Of a DNA stretch of 59,054 bases, positions 1 through 6,907 are shown piece by piece. Positions within the stretch are counted from its first letter, which is position 1. Every line of letters begins with the position of its first letter. The notes under the pieces were generated by a model that did not search any database, was not told where the DNA came from, and saw only the letters and a program-made list of their open reading frames with translations. Location: NCBI GenBank assembly GCA_027490915.1, contig JAIXXG010000026.1, forward strand, positions 1 through 59,054, written 5' to 3'. The stretch is from Microbacteriaceae bacterium (GTDB lineage Bacteria; Actinomycetota; Actinomycetes; Actinomycetales; Microbacteriaceae). Position numbers and translations under genes: made by a program.

Positions 1-45
1 GCATCCCGAGGCCCGGCGGGGCCGCCAGCGCGCCTCAGCGCCGCA

Positions 46-2118
46 TCAGCGCACGTGGCCGGCCTCGATCATGCCGCGCAGGTCTTTCTTGAGATCCTGC
101 ACCTCGTCGCGCAACCGCGCCGCGAGCTCGAACTTGAGCTCATCGGCGGCGGCCAGCATCTGTGCTGTCAGGTCGGCGATGATCGCCTCGAGCTCGTTGG
201 CCCCGGCCGCGGCCAGGCCCTCGCGACGGATCGCTGGAGTGGCGGCGCGCGGTTTTCCGCCCGCGGCACGGCCGGCGAGCAGCTCGGCCGTGTCCGCCCC
301 CTCCCGCACGAGCTGATCGGTGATGTCGGCGATGCGCTTGCGCAGCGGCGTCGGGTCGATGCCGTTCGCCGCGTTGTAGGCGAGCTGACGATCGCGGCGC
401 CGGTTCGTCTCGTCGATCGCCTGCGCCATCGAGGGGGTCACGACATCGGCGTACATGTGCACCTCGCCGGAGACGTTGCGCGCCGCGCGCCCGATGGTCT
501 GGATGAGCGAGGTCGCCGAGCGGAGGAAGCCCTCCTTGTCGGCGTCGAGGATGGCGACGAGGGAGACCTCGGGGAGGTCGAGGCCCTCGCGCAGCAGGTT
601 GATGCCGACGAGCACGTCGTAGACCCCCTGCCGTAGCTCGCGCAGCAGCTCGACGCGGCGCAAGGTGTCGACATCGGAGTGCAGGTAGCGCACGCGCACA
701 CCAGCCTCGGTGAGGAAGTCGGTGAGCTCCTCGGACATCTTCTTGGTGAGGGTCGTGACGAGCACGCGCTCGTCGCGCTCGACCCGCACCCGGATCTGCT
801 CGAGCAGGTCGTCGATCTGGCCCTTGCTGGGCTTGACGACGATCTCGGGGTCGACGAGCCCGGTCGGGCGGATGATCTGCTCGACGACCGAGTCGGTGAT
901 GCCGAGCTCGTACTTGCCGGGCGTCGCGGAGAGGTAGACCTTCTGACCGGTGCGGTCGAGGAACTCCTCCCAGCGCAGGGGCGGGTTGTCGAGAGCGCTC
1001 GGCAGGCGAAAGCCGTGCTCGACCAGCGTGCGCTTGCGGCTCGCATCCCCCTCGTACATCGCGCCGATCTGCGGCACCGTGACGTGGCTCTCGTCGATCA
1101 CGACAAGGAAGTCGTCGGGGAAGTAGTCGAGCAGGCAGTTCGGCGGCTCGCCGGCGGCGCGCCCGTCGATGTGCCGGGAGTAGTTCTCGATGCCGTTGCA
1201 GAAGCCGAGCTGCTCCATCATCTCGAGGTCGAACGTGGTGCGCATGCGCAGGCGCTGGGCCTCGAGGAGCTTGCCCTGGCGCTCGAGCTCGGCAAGACGC
1301 TCCTCGAGCTCGACCTTGATCGTCGCGATCGCCCGCTGCATCGTGTCGGGCGATGCCGCGTAGTGGGTCGCCGGGAAGACCGAGACCGCATCGAGCGGAC
1401 GGACCACGTCTCCGGTGAGCGGGTGCAGCGCGTAGAGAGCCTCGATCTCGTCGCCGAACATCTCGATGCGGATGGCCAGCTCTTCGTACATCGGGATGAT
1501 CTCGATCGTGTCGCCGCGTACCCGGAACTTGCCGCGCGAGAAGTCGACATCGTTGCGCTGGTACTGCATGCCGACGAACTTGCGGATCAGCACATCGCGC
1601 GGGATGCTCTGCCCCACCTGCAGCGCCACCATGGCCTCGAGGTACTCCTCGGCCGCACCGAGGCCGTAGATGCACGACACCGTCGAGACGACCACGACAT
1701 CGCGGCGGCTGAGCAGGGAGTTGGTGGTGGAGTGCCGCAGCCGCTCGACCTCGGCGTTGACCGAGCTGTCTTTCTCGATGAAGGTGTCGGTCTGCGGCAC
1801 GTAGGCCTCGGGCTGGTAGTAGTCGTAGTACGAGACGAAGTACTCGACGGCGTTGTGCGGCATCAGCTCGCGGAACTCGGTCGCGAGCTGCGCCGCGAGC
1901 GTCTTGTTGTGGGCGAGCACGAGCGTGGGACGCTGGACCTTCTCGATGAGCCAGGCCGTGGTCGCCGACTTGCCGGTTCCGGTCGCGCCGAGCAGCACGA
2001 TGTCCGTCTCGCCGGCCGTGATGCGCGCGGCGAGCTCGGCGATCGCCTGCGGCTGGTCGCCGCTCGGCTGGTACTCGCTGACGACCTCGAACGGTCGCAC
2101 GGAGCGGGTCGGTTCCAT
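46..2118 (-). CDS. uvrB: Excinuclease ABC subunit B (UvrB)
   Basis: UvrB is the damage-verifying helicase-like subunit of nucleotide excision repair; it is loaded on DNA by UvrA and recruits UvrC. The 690-residue length is normal for the family. Visible elements are Walker A GATGTGKS at residues 44-51, the beta-hairpin with its tyrosine-rich [13 protein letters not shown] stretch at about 97-109 that is inserted between the DNA strands, helicase motif DESH in the middle, and a C-terminal UVR motif (about 645-680) that contacts UvrC. The ATG at 2118 has no Shine-Dalgarno sequence but lies 6 bases after a TAGGCT hexamer, which suggests a leaderless mRNA. The upstream neighbour coaE ends 9 bases away. 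Identification is secure. Confidence 0.97.
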   Translation of the reverse strand: MEPTRSVRPFEVVSEYQPSGDQPQAIAELAARITAGETDIVLLGATGTGKSATTAWLIEKVQRPTLVLAHNKTLAAQLATEFRELMPHNAVEYFVSYYDYYQPEAYVPQTDTFIEKDSSVNAEVERLRHSTTNSLLSRRDVVVVSTVSCIYGLGAAEEYLEAMVALQVGQSIPRDVLIRKFVGMQYQRNDVDFSRGKFRVRGDTIEIIPMYEELAIRIEMFGDEIEALYALHPLTGDVVRPLDAVSVFPATHYAASPDTMQRAIATIKVELEERLAELERQGKLLEAQRLRMRTTFDLEMMEQLGFCNGIENYSRHIDGRAAGEPPNCLLDYFPDDFLVVIDESHVTVPQIGAMYEGDASRKRTLVEHGFRLPSALDNPPLRWEEFLDRTGQKVYLSATPGKYELGITDSVVEQIIRPTGLVDPEIVVKPSKGQIDDLLEQIRVRVERDERVLVTTLTKKMSEELTDFLTEAGVRVRYLHSDVDTLRRVELLRELRQGVYDVLVGINLLREGLDLPEVSLVAILDADKEGFLRSATSLIQTIGRAARNVSGEVHMYADVVTPSMAQAIDETNRRRDRQLAYNAANGIDPTPLRKRIADITDQLVREGADTAELLAGRAAGGKPRAATPAIRREGLAAAGANELEAIIADLTAQMLAAADELKFELAARLRDEVQDLKKDLRGMIEAGHVR

Positions 2119-2124
2119 GACCCC

Positions 2125-2130
2125 AGCCTA
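2125..2130 (-). promoter_or_regulatory. -10 element TAGGCT of uvrB (leaderless), overlapping coaE stop
   Basis: TAGGCT on the minus strand is followed by six bases and then the uvrB ATG, the spacing expected if transcription starts on the A of the start codon. Its first three bases are the TAG stop codon of coaE (2128-2130). No clear -35 element is visible. Confidence 0.6.
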
Positions 2131-2763
2131 CGAGGAGGGGTCTGACACTCCGGTGCGAGCGGCCCGATCGGCGACGAGGCGCCGCCAGAGAGCATCCACC
2201 TGCTCGATCGTGCTCTCGAGCGTGCCGCTCGTGTCGATGACGACATCGGCCAGGGCCAGGCGCTCCGCGTCGCTCGCCTGCGCCTGCACCCTCGCCAGCG
2301 CGGATGCCCGGTCGAGGCCGCGAAGATCCACGAGCCGGTCGACCCGCACCTCGGCGGGTGCGTGCGCGACCACCACGAGGGCGAACTCGTCGGCGGCGCG
2401 GGCCTCGACCAGCAGCGGCACGTCGTAGATGACGATCGCGTCGGGGTCAGCCTCGGCGATGCGATCGACGTGCGCACGGTACAGGCGACGAACCTCCGGA
2501 TGCACGATCGCGTTGAGCGCCGCCCGCTCCGTCGCATCACCGAAGATGATCGAGCCGAGCGCCGCGCGGTCGAGCGCGCCGTCGTCGGTGAGCACGGCGG
2601 CGCCGAACCGCTCGACGACCGCGGCGAGCCCGGGGCTGCCGGGAGCCACCGCCTCGCGGGCGAGCTGATCGGCGTCGATGACGATCGCGCCGTGCTCGGC
2701 GAGGCGCGCGGCGACCGTCGACTTGCCGGCGGCGATCCCCCCGGTGAGCGCGATGACATCCAC
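2128..2763 (-). CDS. coaE: Dephospho-CoA kinase (CoaE)
   Basis: CoaE phosphorylates the 3'-hydroxyl of dephospho-CoA with ATP, the last step of coenzyme A synthesis in the cytosol. The 211-residue protein opens with the P-loop GGIAAGKST at residues 8-16, followed by the D-A-D-Q-L-A-R-E segment typical of the family and the DVPLL(V/F)E lid-region motif near residue 114. The GTG at 2763 follows a TAAGGT hexamer by six bases, so the mRNA is probably leaderless. The gene is divergent from the DUF4126 gene and directly upstream of uvrB, an arrangement common in actinobacteria. Stop codon TAG doubles as part of the uvrB -10 element. Confidence 0.95.
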   Translation of the reverse strand: MDVIALTGGIAAGKSTVAARLAEHGAIVIDADQLAREAVAPGSPGLAAVVERFGAAVLTDDGALDRAALGSIIFGDATERAALNAIVHPEVRRLYRAHVDRIAEADPDAIVIYDVPLLVEARAADEFALVVVAHAPAEVRVDRLVDLRGLDRASALARVQAQASDAERLALADVVIDTSGTLESTIEQVDALWRRLVADRAARTGVSDPSS

Positions 2764-2769
2764 CCGCCG

Positions 2770-2775
2770 ACCTTA
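2770..2775 (-). promoter_or_regulatory. -10 element TAAGGT of coaE (leaderless)
   Basis: TAAGGT on the minus strand, then CGGCGG, then the GTG start of coaE. The six-base gap and the lack of a ribosome-binding site point to a leaderless transcript. It shares the 71-base divergent gap with the plus-strand promoter of the DUF4126 gene. Confidence 0.5.
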
Positions 2776-2798
2776 CCGGGGCGGGCATCGCATCGGGG

Positions 2799-2804
2799 TA
2801 GCAT
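2799..2804 (+). promoter_or_regulatory. Candidate -10 element TAGCAT of the DUF4126 gene
   Basis: TAGCAT on the plus strand lies 30 bases before the GTG at 2835. A transcript starting near 2811 would have a leader of about 24 bases that includes the GGAGG ribosome-binding site at 2825-2829. Confidence 0.4.
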
Positions 2805-2834
2805 GACTCGCACCCACCACCGACGGAGGCACCC

Positions 2835-3431
2835 GTGCTCGAACTGCTCACCGGAACCGGCCTGGCCGTCGCAGCAGGCCTCAACGCCTACGTGCCGCTG
2901 CTGGTGCTGGGCCTCGCCGGGCGGTTTCTCGACTTCGTCGAGCTGCCGAGCGCCTGGCGGTGGCTCGAGAACGAGTGGGTGCTGCTGATCATCGGCGTGC
3001 TGCTCGTGATCGAGCTCGTCGCCGACAAGATCCCCGCCGTCGACTCGGTGAACGACTGGATCCAGTCGATCGTGCGCCCCGCATCCGGAGGCATCGTCTT
3101 CGGCACCGGTGCGGCCACTCAGACCGCCGCGGTGACCGACCCGGCCGCCTTCTTCGAGTCGAACGCCTGGGTGCCGGTCGTGACCGGCATCGTCATCGCT
3201 CTCGTGGTGCACGCCGGCAAGATGCTCGTGCGTCCCGCGGCGAACGCCCTCACGGCCGGGGCCGCGGCGCCGGCGCTCTCGACCGGCGAGGACATCGGCG
3301 CTCTGCTGCTGAGCCTCTTCGCGATCCTCATCCCGATTCTGGTCGTGGTCGCGATCGTCGGGCTCGTCGTTCTCGTGGTCTCGATCTTCCGACGGCTGCG
3401 CCGTCAACGGCGCTCCGTCGCACCCGCCTAG
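2835..3431 (+). CDS. DUF4126 family integral membrane protein
   Basis: A 198-residue membrane protein whose opening (TGTGLAVAAGLNAYVPLLVLGL) resembles the DUF4126 family; its molecular role is not known. Hydrophobic segments lie roughly at residues 5-30, 45-65, 112-135 and 155-185, and the C-terminus ends in a basic, arginine-rich tail that is presumably cytoplasmic. The segment ELVADKIPAVDSVNDWIQ between the second and third helices is typical of the family. The GTG at 2835 is preceded by GGAGG at 2825-2829 with a five-base spacer. It is the only plus-strand gene between coaE and rpsA and converges on rpsA. The family call is fairly sure; no function is implied. Confidence 0.85.
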   Translation: MLELLTGTGLAVAAGLNAYVPLLVLGLAGRFLDFVELPSAWRWLENEWVLLIIGVLLVIELVADKIPAVDSVNDWIQSIVRPASGGIVFGTGAATQTAAVTDPAAFFESNAWVPVVTGIVIALVVHAGKMLVRPAANALTAGAAAPALSTGEDIGALLLSLFAILIPILVVVAIVGLVVLVVSIFRRLRRQRRSVAPA

Positions 3432-3450
3432 CGGCCGTCGCGCCCGCCTC

Positions 3451-3462
3451 TACGACGTCGTA
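3451..3462. repeat. 12-bp perfect palindrome TACGACGTCGTA
   Basis: A perfect palindrome just after the DUF4126 stop codon in the convergent gap with rpsA. It is too short for a good transcript hairpin. It could be a protein-binding site, but its position behind a gene argues against a promoter operator. Confidence 0.4.
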
Positions 3463-3537
3463 CCCGAGACGACGACGTCACCCGAGCGGATGCGGTGCGC
3501 CTCCCGCGAGGACGACGAAGCTTCTCCCCGAACGCGG

Positions 3538-3567
3538 AACGGGCCGCTCCCGAAGGAGCGGCCCGTT
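3538..3567. terminator. Bidirectional terminator hairpin between DUF4126 gene and rpsA
   Basis: Arms 3538-3550 and 3555-3567 form a perfect 13-bp GC-rich stem with loop CGAA. It lies 26 bases past the rpsA stop and about 100 past the DUF4126 stop. There is no long U-tract on either strand, as is common in high-GC actinobacteria. Confidence 0.8.
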
Positions 3568-3592
3568 CGCGTGTGATGCTGTCGAGCGGTGA

Positions 3593-5044
3593 CTAGCCGT
3601 TGCTCGCGAGCTTCTCGCGCAGCGCGGCGAGCGACTCGTCGTCGGCGAGGGTTCCGCCTCCGGTCGACTCCGACGAGAAGGTCGAACCGCCCGCGGCCGG
3701 GAGGTCGAGCGTCGCCTCGTCGGCCAGAGCCGCGGCGACCTGCTTCTTGTGGGCCTCCCAGCGGGCCTGGGCGGCAGCGTAGTCCTGCTCCCACTTGGCG
3801 CGCTGCTCCTCGAAGCCGTCCTTCCACTCGCCCGACTCGGGGTCGAAGCCGTCGGGGTACTTGTAGTTGCCGGCCTCGTCGTACTCGGTCGGCATGCCGT
3901 ACACGGCCGGGTCGAACTCGGTGCCCTCGGGGTCGACACCCTCGTTGGCCTGCTTGAGGCTCAGCGAGATGCGACGACGCTCGAGGTCGATGTCGATGAC
4001 CTTGACGAACACCTCGTCGCCGACCGACACGATCTGCTCGGCGAGCTCGACGTGCTTGGCCGAGAGCTCCGAGATGTGCACGAGGCCCTCGATGCCGTCC
4101 GCGACGCGCACGAAGGCGCCGAACGGGACGAGCTTCGTGACCTTGCCCGGCGCGACCTGGCCGATCGCGTGCGTGCGGGCGAAGACCTGCCACGGGTCCT
4201 CCTGCGTCGCCTTCAGCGAGAGCGACACGCGCTCGCGCTCGAGGTCGACCTCGAGGATCTCGACGGTGACCTCCTGGCCGACCTCGACGACCTCGCTGGC
4301 GTGCTCGATGTGCTTCCAGCTGAGCTGGGAGACGTGAACGAGACCGTCGACGCCGCCGAGGTCGACGAACGCGCCGAAGTTGACGATCGACGACACGACA
4401 CCCTTGCGGACCTGGCCCTTGGCGAGGTTGTTGAGGAAGGTCGAGCGGCTCTCGGACTGGGTCTGCTCGAGCAGCGCGCGGCGCGAGAGCACCACGTTGT
4501 TGCGGTTCTTGTCGAGCTCGAGGATCTTCGCCTCGATCTCCTGACCGAGGTACGGCGTGAGGTCGCGGACGCGACGCAGCTCGATGAGCGAGGCGGGAAG
4601 GAAGCCGCGCAGGCCGATGTCGACGATGAGACCGCCCTTGACGACCTCGATGACGGTTCCGGTGACGACGCCGTCGGCGTCCTTGATCTTCTCGACGTCG
4701 CCCCAGGCGCGCTCGTACTGCGCGCGCTTCTTGGAGAGGATCAGACGGCCTTCCTTGTCCTCCTTCTGGAGGACCAGCGCCTCGACGGTGTCGCCGACAG
4801 CGACAACCTCGGACGGGTCGACGTCGTGCTTGATCGACAGCTCGCGCGAGGGGATGACGCCCTCGGTCTTGTAGCCGACGTCGAGGAGGACCTCGTCGCG
4901 GTCGATCTTGACGACGGTGCCCTCGATGAGGTCGCCGTCGTTGAAGAACTTCAGGGTCAGTTCGACCGCGGCCAGGAAGTCTTCGGCAGAGCCGATGTCG
5001 TTGATGGCGATCTGCGCGGGGGCCTTGGTCGTTGCGGGGGTCAT
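3593..5044 (-). CDS. rpsA: 30S ribosomal protein S1
   Basis: S1 binds mRNA on the small ribosomal subunit and helps initiation on messages with a leader. At 483 residues it matches actinobacterial S1, which carries four S1 RNA-binding domains (roughly 35-105, 125-190, 205-275 and 290-360) rather than the six of E. coli. Each domain shows the G-x-V-(x)n-G-A-F-V or G-F-(L/V) core, for example NFGAFVDLGG and PFGAFVRVADG. The C-terminal third (after about 370) is acidic and low in complexity, probably disordered. The start ATG at 5044 has GGAG about ten bases upstream. Transcription probably starts near 5140, giving a leader of about 95 bases with a terminal hairpin. Confidence 0.97.
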   Translation of the reverse strand: MTPATTKAPAQIAINDIGSAEDFLAAVELTLKFFNDGDLIEGTVVKIDRDEVLLDVGYKTEGVIPSRELSIKHDVDPSEVVAVGDTVEALVLQKEDKEGRLILSKKRAQYERAWGDVEKIKDADGVVTGTVIEVVKGGLIVDIGLRGFLPASLIELRRVRDLTPYLGQEIEAKILELDKNRNNVVLSRRALLEQTQSESRSTFLNNLAKGQVRKGVVSSIVNFGAFVDLGGVDGLVHVSQLSWKHIEHASEVVEVGQEVTVEILEVDLERERVSLSLKATQEDPWQVFARTHAIGQVAPGKVTKLVPFGAFVRVADGIEGLVHISELSAKHVELAEQIVSVGDEVFVKVIDIDLERRRISLSLKQANEGVDPEGTEFDPAVYGMPTEYDEAGNYKYPDGFDPESGEWKDGFEEQRAKWEQDYAAAQARWEAHKKQVAAALADEATLDLPAAGGSTFSSESTGGGTLADDESLAALREKLASNG

Positions 5045-5059
5045 GTAGTGGGTGCTCCG

Positions 5060-5122
5060 ATGCGGACAGGAATCAGGCCGGGGAGACGTCGTGCAGTGTG
5101 TCGCCCGGGCATGCGGACAGGA
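5060..5122. repeat. 12-bp direct repeat in the rpsA leader
   Basis: ATGCGGACAGGA occurs at 5060-5071 and again at 5111-5122, both inside the presumed rpsA leader RNA. Two copies 51 bases apart could be binding sites for an RNA- or DNA-binding regulator, possibly S1 itself, but this is inference. Confidence 0.5.
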
Positions 5123-5124
5123 CT

Positions 5125-5141
5125 GTCGTCAAATCGACGAC
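5125..5141 (-). promoter_or_regulatory. 5'-end hairpin of the rpsA leader
   Basis: GTCGTC and GACGAC flank a five-base loop (5131-5135). The hairpin would start within a base or two of the predicted rpsA transcription start and so could protect the 5' end or serve as a regulatory fold. Confidence 0.45.
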
Positions 5142-5146
5142 TCTCC

Positions 5147-5152
5147 AGCCTA
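5147..5152 (-). promoter_or_regulatory. -10 element TAGGCT of rpsA
   Basis: TAGGCTGG on the minus strand, about 100 bases upstream of the rpsA start. It matches the extended hexamer seen before uvrB, polA, lgt and the YtxH-like gene. No convincing -35 element is visible. Confidence 0.55.
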
Positions 5153-5214
5153 GCGCGCGGGCTCCCCCGCCACCAACCCGGCCCCGGCCCTCGCCGCGGC
5201 CGCTCCCCGAGCCG

Positions 5215-6894
5215 CTACCCGAGCAGAGCGCCCCGAAGGGTGTCGAGACCGACGCCGCCGAGGTCGAGCGCGTGCTTGTGGAAGGCCTTGTTCGAGAACG
5301 CGGCGCCCTGCGTCGCCTTCGCCGCGTCGCGGATCTGCTCCCAGATGCGCTGCCCGACCTTGTACGACGGCGCCTGCCCCGGCCAGCCGAGGTAGCGGTT
5401 GACCTCGAAGGTCACAAAGCCGTCGTTCATGTTCACGTTCCTGCGCATGAACGCGAAGGCGTCCTCGCTCGTCCAGACCGCACCGGTGTCGGGGTGAGTC
5501 TTGCCGAGGTGCACGCCGATGTCGAGCACGACGCGCGCCGCGCGCATGCGCTGGCCGTCGAGCATGCCGAGACGGTCGGCCGGATCGTCGAGGTAGCCGA
5601 GCTCCTCCATGAGCCGCTCGGCGTACAGCGCCCAGCCCTCGGCGTGCCCGCTCGTGCCGGCGAGCAGCCGCCGCCAGGAGTTCAGCTGCGCGCGGTTGTA
5701 GACCGCCTGGCCGATCTGGAGGTGGTGGCCCGGAACACCCTCGTGGTACACCGTGGTCGTCTCGCGCCAGGTGTCGAACTCGTCGACGCCCTCCGGGATG
5801 CTCCACCACATGCGCCCCGGGCGCGAGAAGTCGTCGGTCGGCCCGGTGTAGTAGATCGCCCCGCCCGGGGTGGGTGCGATCATGCACTCGAGCTCCTTGA
5901 CCGGCTCGGGGATCTCGAAGTGGGTGCGCGAGAGCTCGGCGATCGCGGTGTCGCTGAGGTTCTGCATCCACGCCTGCAGAGCTTCGCGACCCTGCAGCTT
6001 GCGCGCCGGATCCTTCTCGAGGTGGGCGATGGCCTCCTCGACGCTCGCTCCCGGCAGGATCTCGCCCGCCACGCGGGTCTGCTCCTCGACCATGCGGGCG
6101 AGCTCCTCGATGCCCCACTCGTAGGTCTCGTCGAGGTCGATCACGGCTCCCAGGAAGCGGCGGGACATCAGCGCGTAGAGGTCGCGCCCGACGGGGTCGT
6201 GCTCGCGGGCGGCGGGCAGCAGCTCCGCCTCCAGGAACTGCGCGAAGGCGCCGTAGGCCGCGGCCGCCGCCTGCGCATTGCGGTCGAGATCGGCCTGCAG
6301 GGATGCGGGCACGGGCGCCTCGCCCTCCCTCGCGCTCGCCGCGAACTCCGGGAAGAAGCCGTCGGCCGCAGCGGTGCGACGCGCCTGCTCGAGAACCTCC
6401 TGCACCTGTCGGCGCGCCGGGGTGTTGCCGGCCGCGATGCCCTCGCGCAGGGTGGCGGTGTAGCCCTCGAGCGCCCCCGCGACGTTGCCGAGCTTGCCGG
6501 CGATCGTGCGCCAGTCGGCCTCGCCGGCCGTCGGCATGAGATCGAAGATCTCGCGGATGCCCTGTGCGGGAGAGGCGATGACGTTGAGGTCGCGCTGATC
6601 CCAGCCGGCATCGGCGAGCTCGAGATCGAGGGTGAGCTCGGCGCTCAGATCGGCGATGGTCACGCGGTCGGTGTCATCGACCGGCGCGGCGGCCGCGAGC
6701 TCGGCGAGCGTTGCCCGCGCGGCGGCCGCATACCGCTGCCGACCCTCCGGCGAGAAGTCGGTGTACTCATCGAGCCGGCCGGCTGCCCCGATGTAGGTCG
6801 CAGTATCGGGGCTGAGGTCGACGAGGGTCTCGACCCATCGCTCGGCGATGGCGTCGACGGCGGTCGGAGTGCGGTCAGCAGGTGCGTGGGACAT
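5215..6894 (-). CDS. DUF885 family protein, HExxPGHH metallopeptidase-like
   Basis: A 559-residue cytosolic protein of the DUF885 family. The diagnostic zinc-site motif YHEGVPGHHLQ lies near residue 380, and a tryptophan/glycine-rich HAEGWALYAERLMEELGY segment follows at about 415-435; both are hallmarks of this family of putative metallopeptidases. No signal peptide is present. The family is widespread in actinobacteria and its substrate is unknown. I start it at the ATG at 6894, because that codon follows TAGGCT by seven bases; reading further upstream only overlaps polA. The next gene upstream, polA, ends ten bases before it. Function beyond probable zinc-dependent hydrolysis cannot be stated. 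Confidence 0.9.
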   Translation of the reverse strand: MSHAPADRTPTAVDAIAERWVETLVDLSPDTATYIGAAGRLDEYTDFSPEGRQRYAAAARATLAELAAAAPVDDTDRVTIADLSAELTLDLELADAGWDQRDLNVIASPAQGIREIFDLMPTAGEADWRTIAGKLGNVAGALEGYTATLREGIAAGNTPARRQVQEVLEQARRTAAADGFFPEFAASAREGEAPVPASLQADLDRNAQAAAAAYGAFAQFLEAELLPAAREHDPVGRDLYALMSRRFLGAVIDLDETYEWGIEELARMVEEQTRVAGEILPGASVEEAIAHLEKDPARKLQGREALQAWMQNLSDTAIAELSRTHFEIPEPVKELECMIAPTPGGAIYYTGPTDDFSRPGRMWWSIPEGVDEFDTWRETTTVYHEGVPGHHLQIGQAVYNRAQLNSWRRLLAGTSGHAEGWALYAERLMEELGYLDDPADRLGMLDGQRMRAARVVLDIGVHLGKTHPDTGAVWTSEDAFAFMRRNVNMNDGFVTFEVNRYLGWPGQAPSYKVGQRIWEQIRDAAKATQGAAFSNKAFHKHALDLGGVGLDTLRGALLG

Positions 6895-6901
6895 GCCTGC
6901 G

Positions 6902-6907
6902 AGCCTA
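6902..6907 (-). promoter_or_regulatory. -10 element TAGGCT of the DUF885 gene, overlapping polA stop
   Basis: TAGGCT, seven bases, then ATG. Its first three bases are the TAG stop of polA (6905-6907). The arrangement repeats that of coaE-uvrB. Confidence 0.6.

Noticed and set aside
1-45. A hairpin (GGCCC/GGGCC at 10-23) after uvrB
   Set aside because: The stem is only five base pairs and the flanking sequence is cut by the window edge, so a terminator cannot be claimed.
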